This document shows, one piece after another, positions 18,941 to 27,460 of a DNA stretch of 64,000 nucleotides. The position numbers and the translations under genes were made by a program. Position 1 is the stretch's first letter. Each line of letters begins with the position of its first letter. The notes beneath the pieces are model-generated. The model searched no databases and had not been told where the DNA came from. It worked only from the letters and a program-made list of their open reading frames with translations. The DNA comes from Paracoccaceae bacterium. GTDB lineage: Bacteria > Pseudomonadota > Alphaproteobacteria > Rhodobacterales > Rhodobacteraceae. The DNA is taken from the NCBI GenBank assembly GCA_019454225.1, contig CP075370.1:1540001-1604000 (forward strand), read 5' to 3'.

Positions 18941-19043
18941 TCGGGAAGGGGCCATTCCATTATTCAAGAATCAATATATTTCTGTTGCGTGAAATGTAAT
19001 CGTCGCGCTAGTGTGAATGCAGGGAAAGACAAGGGAGGAACGG
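18941..19043 (+). promoter_or_regulatory. soxW-soxX intergenic control region, promoter of soxXYZABCD
   Basis: This 103-bp gap is markedly AT-rich. ATTC-AA-GAAT forms a short dyad at 18962-18971, with a further ATTC at 18954-18957. A candidate -35 TTGCGT (18985-18990) and a weak -10 TAGTGT (19009-19014) are spaced 18 bp apart. AAGGGAGGAA (19031-19040) is the soxX ribosome binding site. In P. pantotrophus SoxR represses at this same gap, so a SoxR-type operator is expected. The dyad is only a candidate. Confidence 0.5.
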
Positions 19044-19517
19044 ATGGCTCGTTTTGCCATCGCGCTCGCGGCAGCGGGGGCGGTACTGGGTAGCTTTGCG
19101 CAGGCCGAGGTTGTCCCGGCCGATGTCAGCTATGTTGATGGCGCGGTTGAGGAATCTCTGACCGGCGTTGCGGGCGACCCGGCAGCGGGTGCCAAGGCGA
19201 TGACGACGGCGGCCCTCGGCAACTGCGTGGCCTGCCACGTGGTCGAGGCGATGCCCGAGGTGCAGTTCCCCGGCAACATCGCGCCGCCGCTGGACGGCGT
19301 CGCCGACCGCTATTCGGAGGCGCAGCTGCGCGGTCTGATCGCCAATGCCAAGATGACCTTCGACGGCACGTTCATGCCTGCCTTCTACAAGGGCAGGGGC
19401 TTCGTGCGCCCCGGCGATGGCTATACCGGCAAGGCCGGGGCCGAGCCGCTGCCGCCGATCCTCAGCGCGCAGCAGGTCGAGGATGTCGTGGCCTATCTCA
19501 TGACGCTCAAGGAATGA
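19044..19517 (+). CDS. soxX: Thiosulfate-oxidising cytochrome c subunit SoxX
   Basis: The start ATG 19044 follows a near-perfect ribosome binding site (AAGGGAGGAA), giving 157 aa. A signal peptide ends near AQA (residue 21). One c-type heme site, CVACH (C61-H65), and the probable axial Met111 in TFMPAFYK are visible. With SoxA it forms the periplasmic SoxAX cytochrome, which oxidatively couples thiosulfate to the SoxY carrier cysteine. It heads the soxXYZABCD block. Confidence 0.95.
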   Translation: MARFAIALAAAGAVLGSFAQAEVVPADVSYVDGAVEESLTGVAGDPAAGAKAMTTAALGNCVACHVVEAMPEVQFPGNIAPPLDGVADRYSEAQLRGLIANAKMTFDGTFMPAFYKGRGFVRPGDGYTGKAGAEPLPPILSAQQVEDVVAYLMTLKE

Positions 19518-19542
19518 CCGGAAAGGACGAAAGGAAAACACG

Positions 19543-19962
19543 ATGGCTTTGACAAGACGCGAGACCCTTCTGGTCGGTCTTGGTGGCTTCGCGGCGGCCA
19601 TGCTGCCCGCCACTGCCTGGTCGGCAACCATGGAAGAGGCCGTGGCGGCCTTTGCGAACGGTGCGGCGGTGGGAACCGGCGGCATCACGCTGACCGCCCC
19701 CGAGATCGCCGAGAACGGCAACACGGTCCCGGTTTCGGTCGATGCGCCCGGCGCCACCGCGATCATGCTGCTTGCGGCGGGCAACCCCACCCCCGCGGTG
19801 GCGACCTTCACATTCGGACCGGCGGCCGGGCGCCAGATGGCGGCAACCCGCATCCGCCTGGCCAAGACCCAGGATGTCGTGGCGCTGGCGCGCATGGCCG
19901 ACGGCTCGGTCGTGCAGGCGGCGGCGACCGTCAAGGTCACCATCGGCGGCTGCGGCGGCTGA
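19543..19962 (+). CDS. soxY: Sulfur carrier protein SoxY
   Basis: The product is 139 aa with a twin-arginine signal (TRRETLLVGLGG) followed by an Ig-like SoxY domain. It ends in the diagnostic GGCGG tail, whose Cys137 carries the substrate as a thiosulfonate/persulfide on a flexible arm. SoxY is exported folded with SoxZ, which lacks a signal. Genes soxX, soxY and soxZ are separated by 25 and 24 bp, each gap holding a purine-rich ribosome binding site. Confidence 0.96.
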   Translation: MALTRRETLLVGLGGFAAAMLPATAWSATMEEAVAAFANGAAVGTGGITLTAPEIAENGNTVPVSVDAPGATAIMLLAAGNPTPAVATFTFGPAAGRQMAATRIRLAKTQDVVALARMADGSVVQAAATVKVTIGGCGG

Positions 19963-19986
19963 CATCAGGACGCGAGGAGAACACAG

Positions 19987-20316
19987 ATGGCAAATGACGC
20001 AAAACCCCGCGTGAAGGTTCCCAAGTCGGCCAAGGCCGGCGAGGTCATCACGATCAAGAGCCTGATCAGCCACACCATGGAATCCGGTCAGCGGAAGGGC
20101 TCTGACGGCAACCTGATCCCCCGCTCGATCATCAACCGCTTCACCTGCGACCTGAACGGGGTGAACGTGATCGACGTGGCGATCGACCCGGCCGTTTCGA
20201 CGAACCCCTATTTCGAGTTCGACGCGAGGGTCGACGCCGCGGGCGATTTCACCTTCACCTGGTACGATGACGACGGCTCGGTCTACACCGACGTCAAGCC
20301 CATCGAAATCGCCTGA
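19987..20316 (+). CDS. soxZ: Sulfur carrier partner SoxZ
   Basis: A 109-aa protein without a signal peptide, with the SoxZ Ig-like fold (KVPKSAKAGEVITIKSLISH at the N-terminus). It forms the SoxYZ heterodimer in the cytoplasm and is carried out through the Tat system by the signal on SoxY. It positions the swinging SoxY tail at each Sox enzyme. Length and sequence are typical, and it is followed by soxA. Confidence 0.96.
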   Translation: MANDAKPRVKVPKSAKAGEVITIKSLISHTMESGQRKGSDGNLIPRSIINRFTCDLNGVNVIDVAIDPAVSTNPYFEFDARVDAAGDFTFTWYDDDGSVYTDVKPIEIA

Positions 20317-20348
20317 CGCTTCGCAGATCATCGTTGGGAGGATACATC

Positions 20349-21215
20349 ATGCAGAAGCGTATGGCCGCAGTCCTGGCCGCCACTGCCCTTGGCCTTGCCC
20401 TCGCGGGCATGGCCGCAGCCGATCCGGTCGAGGATGTGCTGGAGATCGAGACCGATGACGGAACGCTGACGCTGGTCACCACCACGTCGGCGCCCGACCA
20501 CCTGCAGGACGTGATGGACACCATCTATTCCGGCTGGCACTTCCGCGAGGACGAAACCCGGTCCCTGCAGAAGGACGACTTTGACAACCCGGGCATGGTG
20601 TTCGTCGATCGCGGCCTCGATCGCTGGAACACCGCCGAGGGCACGGCGGGCAAGGCCTGCGCCTCGTGCCACGAAGGCCCCGAAAGCATGAAGGGCCTGC
20701 GCGCGGTGCTGCCGCGGGTCGACGCGGCCACGGGCGGGTTGATGATCATGGAGGACTACATCAACAAGTGCCGGACCGAGCGCATGGGCGCCGAGGCCTG
20801 GGGCATGACCTCGTCGCAGATGAAGGACACGATGGCGCTGATCTCGATGCAGTCGCGCGGCGAGATCGTGAATGTCGCCATCGACGGCGCCGCTGCCCCG
20901 TTCTGGGAAAAGGGCAAGGAAATCTACTACACCCGTTTCGGGCAGCTGGAGATGTCCTGCGCGAACTGCCATGAGGACAATTACGGCCTGATGATCCGCG
21001 CCGACCATCTGAGCCAGGGCCAGGTGAACGGCTTCCCGGTCTACCGGCTCAAGGACGCGGGCATCCTGTCGGCGCAGCAGCGCTTCGTCGGCTGTGTCCG
21101 CGACACCCGCGCCGAAACCTTCAAGGCCGGTTCGGACGAGTTCAAGGCGCTCGAACTCTACGTTGCCTCGCGGGGCAACGGACTTTCGGTCGAGGGCGTT
21201 TCGGTCAGGCACTGA
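20349..21215 (+). CDS. soxA: Diheme cytochrome SoxA, L-cysteine S-thiosulfotransferase subunit
   Basis: The ATG at 20349 is preceded by TGGGAGGA; the product is 288 aa with a signal peptide ending near residue 25. Two heme-binding motifs are present, CASCH (C104-H108) and CANCH (C204-H208), which makes this the diheme SoxA type. C249 in RFVGCVRDTRAE is the expected cysteine (persulfide) ligand of the active-site heme. SoxA and SoxX form the enzyme that attaches thiosulfate to SoxY. A strong GC hairpin (21226-21249) follows the gene. Confidence 0.95.
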   Translation: MQKRMAAVLAATALGLALAGMAAADPVEDVLEIETDDGTLTLVTTTSAPDHLQDVMDTIYSGWHFREDETRSLQKDDFDNPGMVFVDRGLDRWNTAEGTAGKACASCHEGPESMKGLRAVLPRVDAATGGLMIMEDYINKCRTERMGAEAWGMTSSQMKDTMALISMQSRGEIVNVAIDGAAAPFWEKGKEIYYTRFGQLEMSCANCHEDNYGLMIRADHLSQGQVNGFPVYRLKDAGILSAQQRFVGCVRDTRAETFKAGSDEFKALELYVASRGNGLSVEGVSVRH

Positions 21216-21225
21216 TACCCAACCG

Positions 21226-21249
21226 CGGCCCCCGCCCGCGCGGGGGCCG
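21226..21249. other. Perfect 10-bp GC hairpin between soxA and soxB
   Basis: CGGCCCCCGC (21226-21235) and GCGGGGGCCG (21240-21249) form a perfect 10-bp stem with a 4-nt CCGC loop. There is no T-tract, so it is unlikely to be a strong intrinsic terminator. It may protect the 3' end of the soxXYZA message or set the expression ratio to soxB. Confidence 0.6.
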
Positions 21250-21350
21250 TGCCGTCGGCCCCGGCCGGCCAAGGACATGACACACCGGTTCACCGCCCCT
21301 GACGCGCCCGCGCGAACGGAGGCGGCCAGCCGACGACCACGGAGACTTGC

Positions 21351-23042
21351 ATGATCAGCCGGCGCGAATTCCTCCAGGCCTCGGTGGCCGCATCCGCCAT
21401 CGTCGGGGCATCGGGTCTCGGACGCTGGTCGCGTCTGGCGGCGCAGCAGGCGCTGACGCAGGAGCAGCTTCTGGCGTTCCAGGATTTCGGCAACGTCACG
21501 CTCGTCCATGTCACCGACATCCACGCGCAGCTGAAGCCGATCTGGTTCCGCGAACCGGAATGGAACCTTGGCATCGGAGACGCCCGGGGCAAGCCTCCGC
21601 ATATCGTGGGGCAGGGATTTCTCGACATGTTCGGGCTGAAGCCGGGCACGCCCGAGGCCTATGCCCTGACGCATGAGGATTTCGCGGCGCTCGGCCGCGC
21701 CTATGGCCGCATGGGCGGCATGGACCGCGTGGCCACCGTGGTCAAGGCGATCCGCGCCGCCCGGCCCGAGGCGCTGATCCTCGACGGCGGCGACACCTGG
21801 CACGGCTCGATGACCAGCCTCGCGACACGCGGGCAGGACATGGTCAACGTGATGAACCAGCTTGGCGTCGAGGCGATGACCTCGCACTGGGAATGGACCT
21901 TCGGCACCGAGCGCGTGCTGGAGATTGTCGAGGGCCTGCCCTTCCCCTTCCTCGGCCAGAACATCTTTGACCAGGAATGGAACGAACCCGCCTTCGAGCC
22001 CTACACCTTCTTCGAACGCGGCGGCGCCAGGATCGCGGTGATCGGCCAGGCCTTCCCCTACATGCCCATCGCCAACCCGGGCTGGATGTTCCCCGAATAC
22101 AGCTTCGGCATCCGCGACGAGCGGATGCAGGAGATGGTCGACGAGGTGCGCGCCGAGGGTGCCGACCTCGTGGTGGTCCTGTCGCACAACGGCTTTGACG
22201 TCGACCGCAAGATGGCGGGCCGGGTGCGCGGCATCGACGTGATCCTGACGGGACATACCCATGACGCCCTTCCCGAACCGGTCCTCGTGGGCGAGACGAT
22301 CCTGATCGCCAGCGGCAGCCACGGAAAATTCGTCAGCCGCGTCGATCTGGATGTGCAGGGCGGCCGGATGGTGGGCTTCCGGCACAGGCTGATCCCGGTG
22401 TTCTCGGACGTGATCGCGCCCGATCCCGACATGGCCGCGCTGATCGACACCGAACGCGCGCCCTTCCAGCCGCAACTGGACGAGGTGCTGGGCAAGACCG
22501 AAAGCCTGCTCTACCGCCGCGGCAACTTCAACGGCACCTGGGACGACCTGATCTGCCAGGCCATCCTGTCCGAGCGCGACGCCGAGATCGCGCTGTCGCC
22601 GGGCGTCCGCTGGGGGGCCTCGCTGCTGCCCGGCGACGACATCCGGCGCGAGGACATCCACAGCGTCACCACCATGTCCTATGGTGCCTGCTACCGCACC
22701 CAGATGACCGGCGAGACGCTCAAGGTCATCATGGAGGATGTGGCCGACAACATCTTCAACCCCGATCCCTACTACCAGCAGGGCGGCGACATGGTGCGCG
22801 TGGGCGGCATGGGATACCACATCGACGTCTCGCAGCCGATCGGCAGCCGCGTCACCGGCATGACCCTGCTGCGCACCGGCGAGGCCATCGACCCCGCCCG
22901 CAGCTACACCGTCGCGGGCTGGGCCAGCGTGAACCAGGGCACGGAAGGCCCGCAGATCTGGGACGTGGTCGAGGCGCATGTGCGCAAGATCGGCACCGTC
23001 CGGCTTGAACCCAACACATCCGTTGTCGTGACCGGCGCATGA
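21351..23042 (+). CDS. soxB: Thiosulfohydrolase SoxB (dimanganese)
   Basis: A 563-aa Tat-exported enzyme (SRREFLQA at the N-terminus). It is related to 5'-nucleotidases, with an N-terminal metallophosphoesterase domain and a C-terminal nucleotidase-like domain. Metal-site motifs are visible: VTDIHAQ (D56, H58), DGGDTWHG (about 145-152), SHNGFD and GHTHD. SoxB hydrolyses the terminal sulfonate of SoxY-bound substrate and releases sulfate. It is a standard marker gene for sulfur oxidation, and this copy is full length with no missing motif. A 135-bp gap with a hairpin separates it from soxA. Confidence 0.97.
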   Translation: MISRREFLQASVAASAIVGASGLGRWSRLAAQQALTQEQLLAFQDFGNVTLVHVTDIHAQLKPIWFREPEWNLGIGDARGKPPHIVGQGFLDMFGLKPGTPEAYALTHEDFAALGRAYGRMGGMDRVATVVKAIRAARPEALILDGGDTWHGSMTSLATRGQDMVNVMNQLGVEAMTSHWEWTFGTERVLEIVEGLPFPFLGQNIFDQEWNEPAFEPYTFFERGGARIAVIGQAFPYMPIANPGWMFPEYSFGIRDERMQEMVDEVRAEGADLVVVLSHNGFDVDRKMAGRVRGIDVILTGHTHDALPEPVLVGETILIASGSHGKFVSRVDLDVQGGRMVGFRHRLIPVFSDVIAPDPDMAALIDTERAPFQPQLDEVLGKTESLLYRRGNFNGTWDDLICQAILSERDAEIALSPGVRWGASLLPGDDIRREDIHSVTTMSYGACYRTQMTGETLKVIMEDVADNIFNPDPYYQQGGDMVRVGGMGYHIDVSQPIGSRVTGMTLLRTGEAIDPARSYTVAGWASVNQGTEGPQIWDVVEAHVRKIGTVRLEPNTSVVVTGA

Positions 23043-23074
23043 CCGCCCGTCATCCGAAGACCCCAGGAGGCAAC

Positions 23075-24328
23075 ATGACCGACGAGACAACCCGCCGCGG
23101 TTTCCTCAGGGCAGGGCTGGCGGGCGGCGCGGCGCTGGCCGCGGCCGGCACCGCCGCGGCCGCCCCAGATCCGCTGATCACCGAGATCCAGCCCTGGGCC
23201 TCGGAATTCGGTGATCCGGTGGATGCCGCGCCCTATGGCCTGCCCTCGCGCCACGAGGCGCATGTGGTGCGCCGCAATGTCGAATGGCTGACCGAAAGCC
23301 CGGTCTCGTCGATCAACTTCACGCCCATCCACGCGCTCGAGGGCACGATCACGCCGCAGGGCTGCGCCTTCGAACGCCACCATTCCGGCGCGATCGACCT
23401 GTCCAAGGGCGACTACCGGCTGATGATCAACGGGCTCGTGGAAACGCCGCTGGTGTTCACCTTCGAGGATCTGATGCGCTTTCCCCGCGCCATCACCACA
23501 GCCTTCTGCGAATGCGCGGCCAATGGCGGCATGGAATGGGGCGGTGCCCAGCTGGAAGGCTGCCAGTTCACCCAGGGCATGATTCACAACATGGAATACA
23601 CCGGCGTCATGCTGCGCGACCTTCTCGCCGAGGCGGGCGTGCAGCCGGAAGGCAAGTGGATCTATGTCGAGGGCGCCGACGCCTCGTCCAACGGCCGCTC
23701 GATCCCGCTGGAAAAGGCGCTCGACGACGTGATGGTGGCCTTCTTCGCCAATGGCGAGGCGCTGCGCAAGGAACATGGCTATCCCGTGCGGCTGGTCGTG
23801 CCCGGCTGGGAAGGCAACATGTGGATCAAGTGGCTGCGCCGGATCGGGGTCTACGACCAGGCGGTCGAAAGCCGCGAGGAAACCTCGAAATACACCGACC
23901 TGATGAAGGACGGACGGGCCCGCAAGTGGACCTGGGTGATGGATGCGAAGTCGGTCATCACCTCGCCCTCGCCGCAGGCGCCGATCCGGCATGGCGCCGG
24001 GCCGCTTGTGATCACAGGACTGGCCTGGTCGGGCCGCGGCCGCATCGCCCGGGTCGATGTGTCGCTCGATGGCGGCGTGAACTGGCAGACCGCGCGGATC
24101 AGCGGCGATGCCAAGTCCAAGGCGCTGACCCGGTTCCATCTCGATCACGTCTGGGATGGGTCGGACATGCTGATCATGTCCCGCGCGATCGACGAGACCG
24201 GCTATGTCCAGCCGACCAAGGACCAGCTGCGCGCCATCCGGGGCGTCAACAACGTCTATCACAACAACGCCATCCAGACGTGGTGGATCAAGAGCGACGG
24301 GGAGGTGGAGAATGTCGAGGTTGCGTGA
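23075..24328 (+). CDS. soxC: Sulfane dehydrogenase molybdenum subunit SoxC
   Basis: I choose ATG 23075 because AGGAGG lies five bases upstream and the sequence then opens with a Tat motif (TTRRGFLRAG). The earlier ATG at 23039 overlaps soxB. The product is 417 aa. The sulfite-oxidase-type molybdopterin domain contains the Mo-ligand cysteine in TAFCECAANGG (about C145), and a C-terminal dimerisation domain follows. With cytochrome SoxD it oxidises the persulfide on SoxY and releases six electrons. Its presence implies full oxidation to sulfate without sulfur globules. Confidence 0.95.
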   Translation: MTDETTRRGFLRAGLAGGAALAAAGTAAAAPDPLITEIQPWASEFGDPVDAAPYGLPSRHEAHVVRRNVEWLTESPVSSINFTPIHALEGTITPQGCAFERHHSGAIDLSKGDYRLMINGLVETPLVFTFEDLMRFPRAITTAFCECAANGGMEWGGAQLEGCQFTQGMIHNMEYTGVMLRDLLAEAGVQPEGKWIYVEGADASSNGRSIPLEKALDDVMVAFFANGEALRKEHGYPVRLVVPGWEGNMWIKWLRRIGVYDQAVESREETSKYTDLMKDGRARKWTWVMDAKSVITSPSPQAPIRHGAGPLVITGLAWSGRGRIARVDVSLDGGVNWQTARISGDAKSKALTRFHLDHVWDGSDMLIMSRAIDETGYVQPTKDQLRAIRGVNNVYHNNAIQTWWIKSDGEVENVEVA

Positions 24329-25373
24329 ACTTGTCATCGGAACGGCGCTTGTCTCCGTCATCGCCATGCCTGCCGCGGCGGGGAAGCTGGGGCTCGGCCG
24401 CGCCGCCCTGCCCGAGGAGATCGCCGCCTGGGACGTGGCCGTCCTGCCCGATGGCACCGGCCTGCGCCCGGGGTCGGGCAGCGTCGAGCAGGGCGAAGAG
24501 GTCTTTGCCGAGGCCTGCGCCTCCTGCCACGGCGAATTTGCCGAAGGCATCGACAGCTGGCCGGTGCTGGCCGGCGGCATCGGCACCCTGACCGATCCGC
24601 GCCCGGTCAAGACGGTCGGGTCCTACTGGCCGTACCTGTCCACGGTCTACGACTATGTCCACCGCTCGATGCCCTTCGGCGGGGCGCAGACCATCGGCGT
24701 CGACGATACCTACGCGATCACCGCCTACATCCTCTACTCCAACGGTCTGGTCGAGGATGACTTCGTGCTGTCGGATGCGAACTTCCGCGAGGTCGTGCTG
24801 CCCAACGCCGACGGTTTCTACCCCGATGACCGCGACACAACCGAGGTGCCGCTGTTCTCGGGCGAACCCTGCATGTCGGCCTGCGGCCCGGCGCCGCAGG
24901 TGACAAGGAAGGCCAGCGATCTGGGCGTCACCCCGACCGACCCCGATGGCAGACCCGCGGGCACGCTGCCCCTCCTGCTCGCGCAGGCCGATGCGCCTGC
25001 CGCGGCGGCGCCTGCGGCGGCCGAGGCGGCCCCGGCAGCCTCCGCCCCCGATCCGGCGCTGATCGAGGCGGGCGAGAAGGCGTTCAAGAAATGCTCGGCC
25101 TGCCACAAGGTCGGCGACGGCGCCAGGAACGGCACCGGTCCGCATCTGAACGGCATCGTCGGCAAGGCCGCGGGCAGCGTGGACAAGTTCAAGTATTCCA
25201 AGCCCCTGGCCGACATGGCGGCGGCGGGCCTGGTCTGGGACGCGGCCGCGCTCGATGCCTTCCTGGCCAATCCCAAGGGCTTCATGAAGGGCACGCGGAT
25301 GTCCTTCGCGGGGCTCAAGTCGGCTGATGAACGCGCCGCCGTCATCGCCTATCTCGCGACCTTCGCGGAATGA
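24312..25373 (+). CDS. soxD: Diheme cytochrome SoxD, sulfane dehydrogenase electron acceptor subunit
   Basis: The ATG at 24312 overlaps the last 17 bp of soxC, with GGAGGTGGAG just upstream, so the two are translationally coupled. The product is 353 aa with a signal peptide. Two cytochrome c domains carry CASCH (C69-H73) and CSACH (C261-H265), joined by an Ala/Pro-rich linker. SoxD takes electrons from the SoxC molybdenum centre to the respiratory chain. Its stop overlaps the start of soxE by 4 bp. Confidence 0.94.
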   Translation: MSRLRELVIGTALVSVIAMPAAAGKLGLGRAALPEEIAAWDVAVLPDGTGLRPGSGSVEQGEEVFAEACASCHGEFAEGIDSWPVLAGGIGTLTDPRPVKTVGSYWPYLSTVYDYVHRSMPFGGAQTIGVDDTYAITAYILYSNGLVEDDFVLSDANFREVVLPNADGFYPDDRDTTEVPLFSGEPCMSACGPAPQVTRKASDLGVTPTDPDGRPAGTLPLLLAQADAPAAAAPAAAEAAPAASAPDPALIEAGEKAFKKCSACHKVGDGARNGTGPHLNGIVGKAAGSVDKFKYSKPLADMAAAGLVWDAAALDAFLANPKGFMKGTRMSFAGLKSADERAAVIAYLATFAE

Positions 25374-26083
25374 TGGCGATGGTCGCGACGCGGCTCGCCC
25401 CGATCCTCGCCGCGCTGCTGCTGCTTCCCGATCCCGGCCGTTCCGAAGGCTTTGGCGATGTTCTTCGCGGTGGCGATGTTTTTGAACGGGCGTGCGGTGC
25501 GTGCCATGAGATCGGGTCCGGGGCGTCGAACCGTGTGGGTCCGCATCTGAACGATCTTTTCGGGCGCCGGGCGGGGAGCGTGGCGTTTCGCTATTCGGCG
25601 TCGCTGTCGCGGATGGGGGCGGATGGCCTGGTCTGGACGCTGGAGACGCTGGACGCCTATGTGGAGAACCCGCGGACGCTGGTGTCGGGCACGCGGATGA
25701 GCTACCGGGGGCTGAAGGACGCGGGGCGCCGGGCGGACCTGATGGCCTATCTGCGCAGCGCCACGGCCTCGCCGGCCGACATTCCGGAATCGGCGCCGAC
25801 GGCGCGGCCGACGATGCCGAACCTGCCGCCGGCGGTCCTGGCGATCGTGGGGGATGCGGATTACGGGGAATACCTGTCGTCGGAATGCACGACCTGCCAC
25901 CTGCGCGACGGCGGCGATGCGGGGATTCCGGCGATCACCGGCTGGCCTGAGGAGGATTTCGTGGTGGCGATGCATGCCTACCGGCAGAAGCTGCGGCCGC
26001 ATCCGGTGATGCAGATGATGGCGGGTCGGCTGTCGGACGAGGAGATCGCGGCGCTGGCCGCCTATTTCGCGAAGCTCGAGTGA
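25370..26083 (+). CDS. soxE: Diheme c-type cytochrome SoxE
   Basis: A 237-aa protein whose ATG overlaps the soxD stop (ATGA). A hydrophobic signal precedes two heme sites, CGACH (C42-H46) and CTTCH (C173-H177). The first domain resembles cytochrome c-552-type domains and the second a smaller cytochrome c553-like domain. In Paracoccus/Rhodovulum clusters SoxE precedes SoxF and is taken to be its electron acceptor, as in flavocytochrome c. It is not needed for thiosulfate oxidation in reconstituted systems. Confidence 0.88.
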   Translation: MMAMVATRLAPILAALLLLPDPGRSEGFGDVLRGGDVFERACGACHEIGSGASNRVGPHLNDLFGRRAGSVAFRYSASLSRMGADGLVWTLETLDAYVENPRTLVSGTRMSYRGLKDAGRRADLMAYLRSATASPADIPESAPTARPTMPNLPPAVLAIVGDADYGEYLSSECTTCHLRDGGDAGIPAITGWPEEDFVVAMHAYRQKLRPHPVMQMMAGRLSDEEIAALAAYFAKLE

Positions 26084-26143
26084 GGAACCCGGCCCGGCTG
26101 CGTGTCGCGCATCCGGCCCATGTCGCAACGGGAGGAGACCGAC

Positions 26144-27406
26144 ATGAGACTGAACCGCCGTCTGTTTATGGGTACGACGCTGTCGGCCGGCGCGGCGCTG
26201 GCCGCGCCGGCGGTGCTGGGCCAGGGCAAGCCCCGGGTCGTGGTGATCGGCGGGGGCGCGGGGGGTGCGACCGCGGCGCGCTATCTGGCCGCCGACAGCG
26301 CCGGGGCGATCGAGGTGACGCTGGTCGAGGCGAACCCGGTCTACACGACCTGCTTCTTCTCGAACCTCTATCTCGGGGGGTTCCATGCCTTCGAGGACCT
26401 GCAGCACGGCTATGAGCGTCTGGCGGCGGGGGGCGTGACGGTGGTCAACGACCTGGCGACCGGGGTGGACCGCGACGCGCGGACGGTGACGCTGGCGGGG
26501 GGCCAGGTGCTGCCCTGGGACCGGCTGGTGCTGTCGCCGGGGATCGACTTTGCCGAGGGCGCGGTGCCGGGCTGGAGCACGGCGGATGCCGAGGTGATGC
26601 CGCATGCCTACAAGGCCGGGCCGCAGACGCAGCTGCTGAAGGCGCAGGTCGAGGCGATGCCGCAGGGCGGGGTCTTCGCGATGGTGGCGCCGCCCAACCC
26701 CTACCGCTGCCCGCCGGGCCCCTACGAGCGGATCAGCATGGTGGCGCATGTGCTGAAGGGGCGGAACCCGACGGCCAAGATCATGGTGCTGGACCCGAAG
26801 GAGAACTTCTCGAAGAAGGCGCTGTTCGAGGAGGGCTGGGGGCGGCACTACCCGGGCATGGTGGAATGGATCGGCCCGGACTTCGGCGGCGGCAAGGTCG
26901 AGGTGCGTCCGGCCACGATGGAGGTCGTGGTGGATGGCGAGGTGACGAAGGTGGACTGCTGCAACGTGATCCCCGGGCAGCGCGCCGGGGCGATCGCGGC
27001 GGCGGCGGGGGTGACGGCGGACAGCGGCTGGGCGCCGGTGGAACCCGACAGCATGCGGTCGAAGGCGGACGGCAATGTCTGGGTGCTGGGCGATGCCTCG
27101 GCGCAGGGCGACATGCCGAAGTCGGGCTTCTCGGCCAACAGCCAGGCCAAGGTGGCGGCGATGGCGATCCGGGGCGAGCTGACCGGCAGCCGGGTGTTCC
27201 CGGCGCGCTACACCAACACCTGCTGGTCGCTGATCGCGCCCGAGGACGGGGTGAAGGTGGGCGCGGCCTACGAACCCACCCCGGAAAAGATCGCCAGCGT
27301 CTCGAGCTTCATCAGCCAGACCGGCGAGGACGCCGCCCTGCGCCGCGCCACCTACGAGGAAAGCCTCGGCTGGTACGCAGGCATCACCGCCGACATGTTC
27401 GGCTGA
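26144..27406 (+). CDS. soxF: Flavoprotein SoxF (sulfide dehydrogenase, FccB-like)
   Basis: The start at 26144 follows GGGAGGAG; the product is 420 aa with a Tat-like signal (RLNRRLFMG). The FAD-binding motif VVVIGGGAGGATAARYL begins near residue 32. Cysteines occur in TTCFFSNLYLGG, YRCPPGPYER and NTCWSLIAPEDGV, the positions used for flavin attachment and the redox disulfide in flavocytochrome c sulfide dehydrogenase. With SoxE it probably oxidises sulfide or protects and reactivates SoxYZ. A 13-bp GC hairpin separates it from soxH. Confidence 0.92.
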   Translation: MRLNRRLFMGTTLSAGAALAAPAVLGQGKPRVVVIGGGAGGATAARYLAADSAGAIEVTLVEANPVYTTCFFSNLYLGGFHAFEDLQHGYERLAAGGVTVVNDLATGVDRDARTVTLAGGQVLPWDRLVLSPGIDFAEGAVPGWSTADAEVMPHAYKAGPQTQLLKAQVEAMPQGGVFAMVAPPNPYRCPPGPYERISMVAHVLKGRNPTAKIMVLDPKENFSKKALFEEGWGRHYPGMVEWIGPDFGGGKVEVRPATMEVVVDGEVTKVDCCNVIPGQRAGAIAAAAGVTADSGWAPVEPDSMRSKADGNVWVLGDASAQGDMPKSGFSANSQAKVAAMAIRGELTGSRVFPARYTNTCWSLIAPEDGVKVGAAYEPTPEKIASVSSFISQTGEDAALRRATYEESLGWYAGITADMFG

Positions 27407-27413
27407 TCCGCCA

Positions 27414-27444
27414 CCCCCCCCCGGCCCCCGCGGCCGGGGGGGGG
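27414..27444. other. Perfect 13-bp GC hairpin between soxF and soxH
   Basis: 27414-27426 (nine C then GGCC) pairs exactly with 27432-27444 (GGCC then nine G) around a 5-nt loop. The hairpin ends just before the AAGGAG ribosome binding site of soxH (about 27448). It has no T-tract. Its place could reduce soxH translation or stabilise upstream mRNA. Confidence 0.6.
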
Positions 27445-27460
27445 CGCAAGGAGTACGGCA

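Noticed and set aside
17550-18971. A SqrR/SoxR-type ATTC-N8-GAAT operator in the two sox control gaps
   Set aside because: Neither gap contains that exact spacing; only ATTC-N2-GAAT, ATTC-N10-GAAT and a shared TATTCAA word are present, so no firm site is claimed.
20328-23090. 920-codon minus-strand frame across soxA-soxB
   Set aside because: It lies wholly opposite well-supported sox genes; the composition is His/Arg/Asp-rich, typical of a shadow frame.
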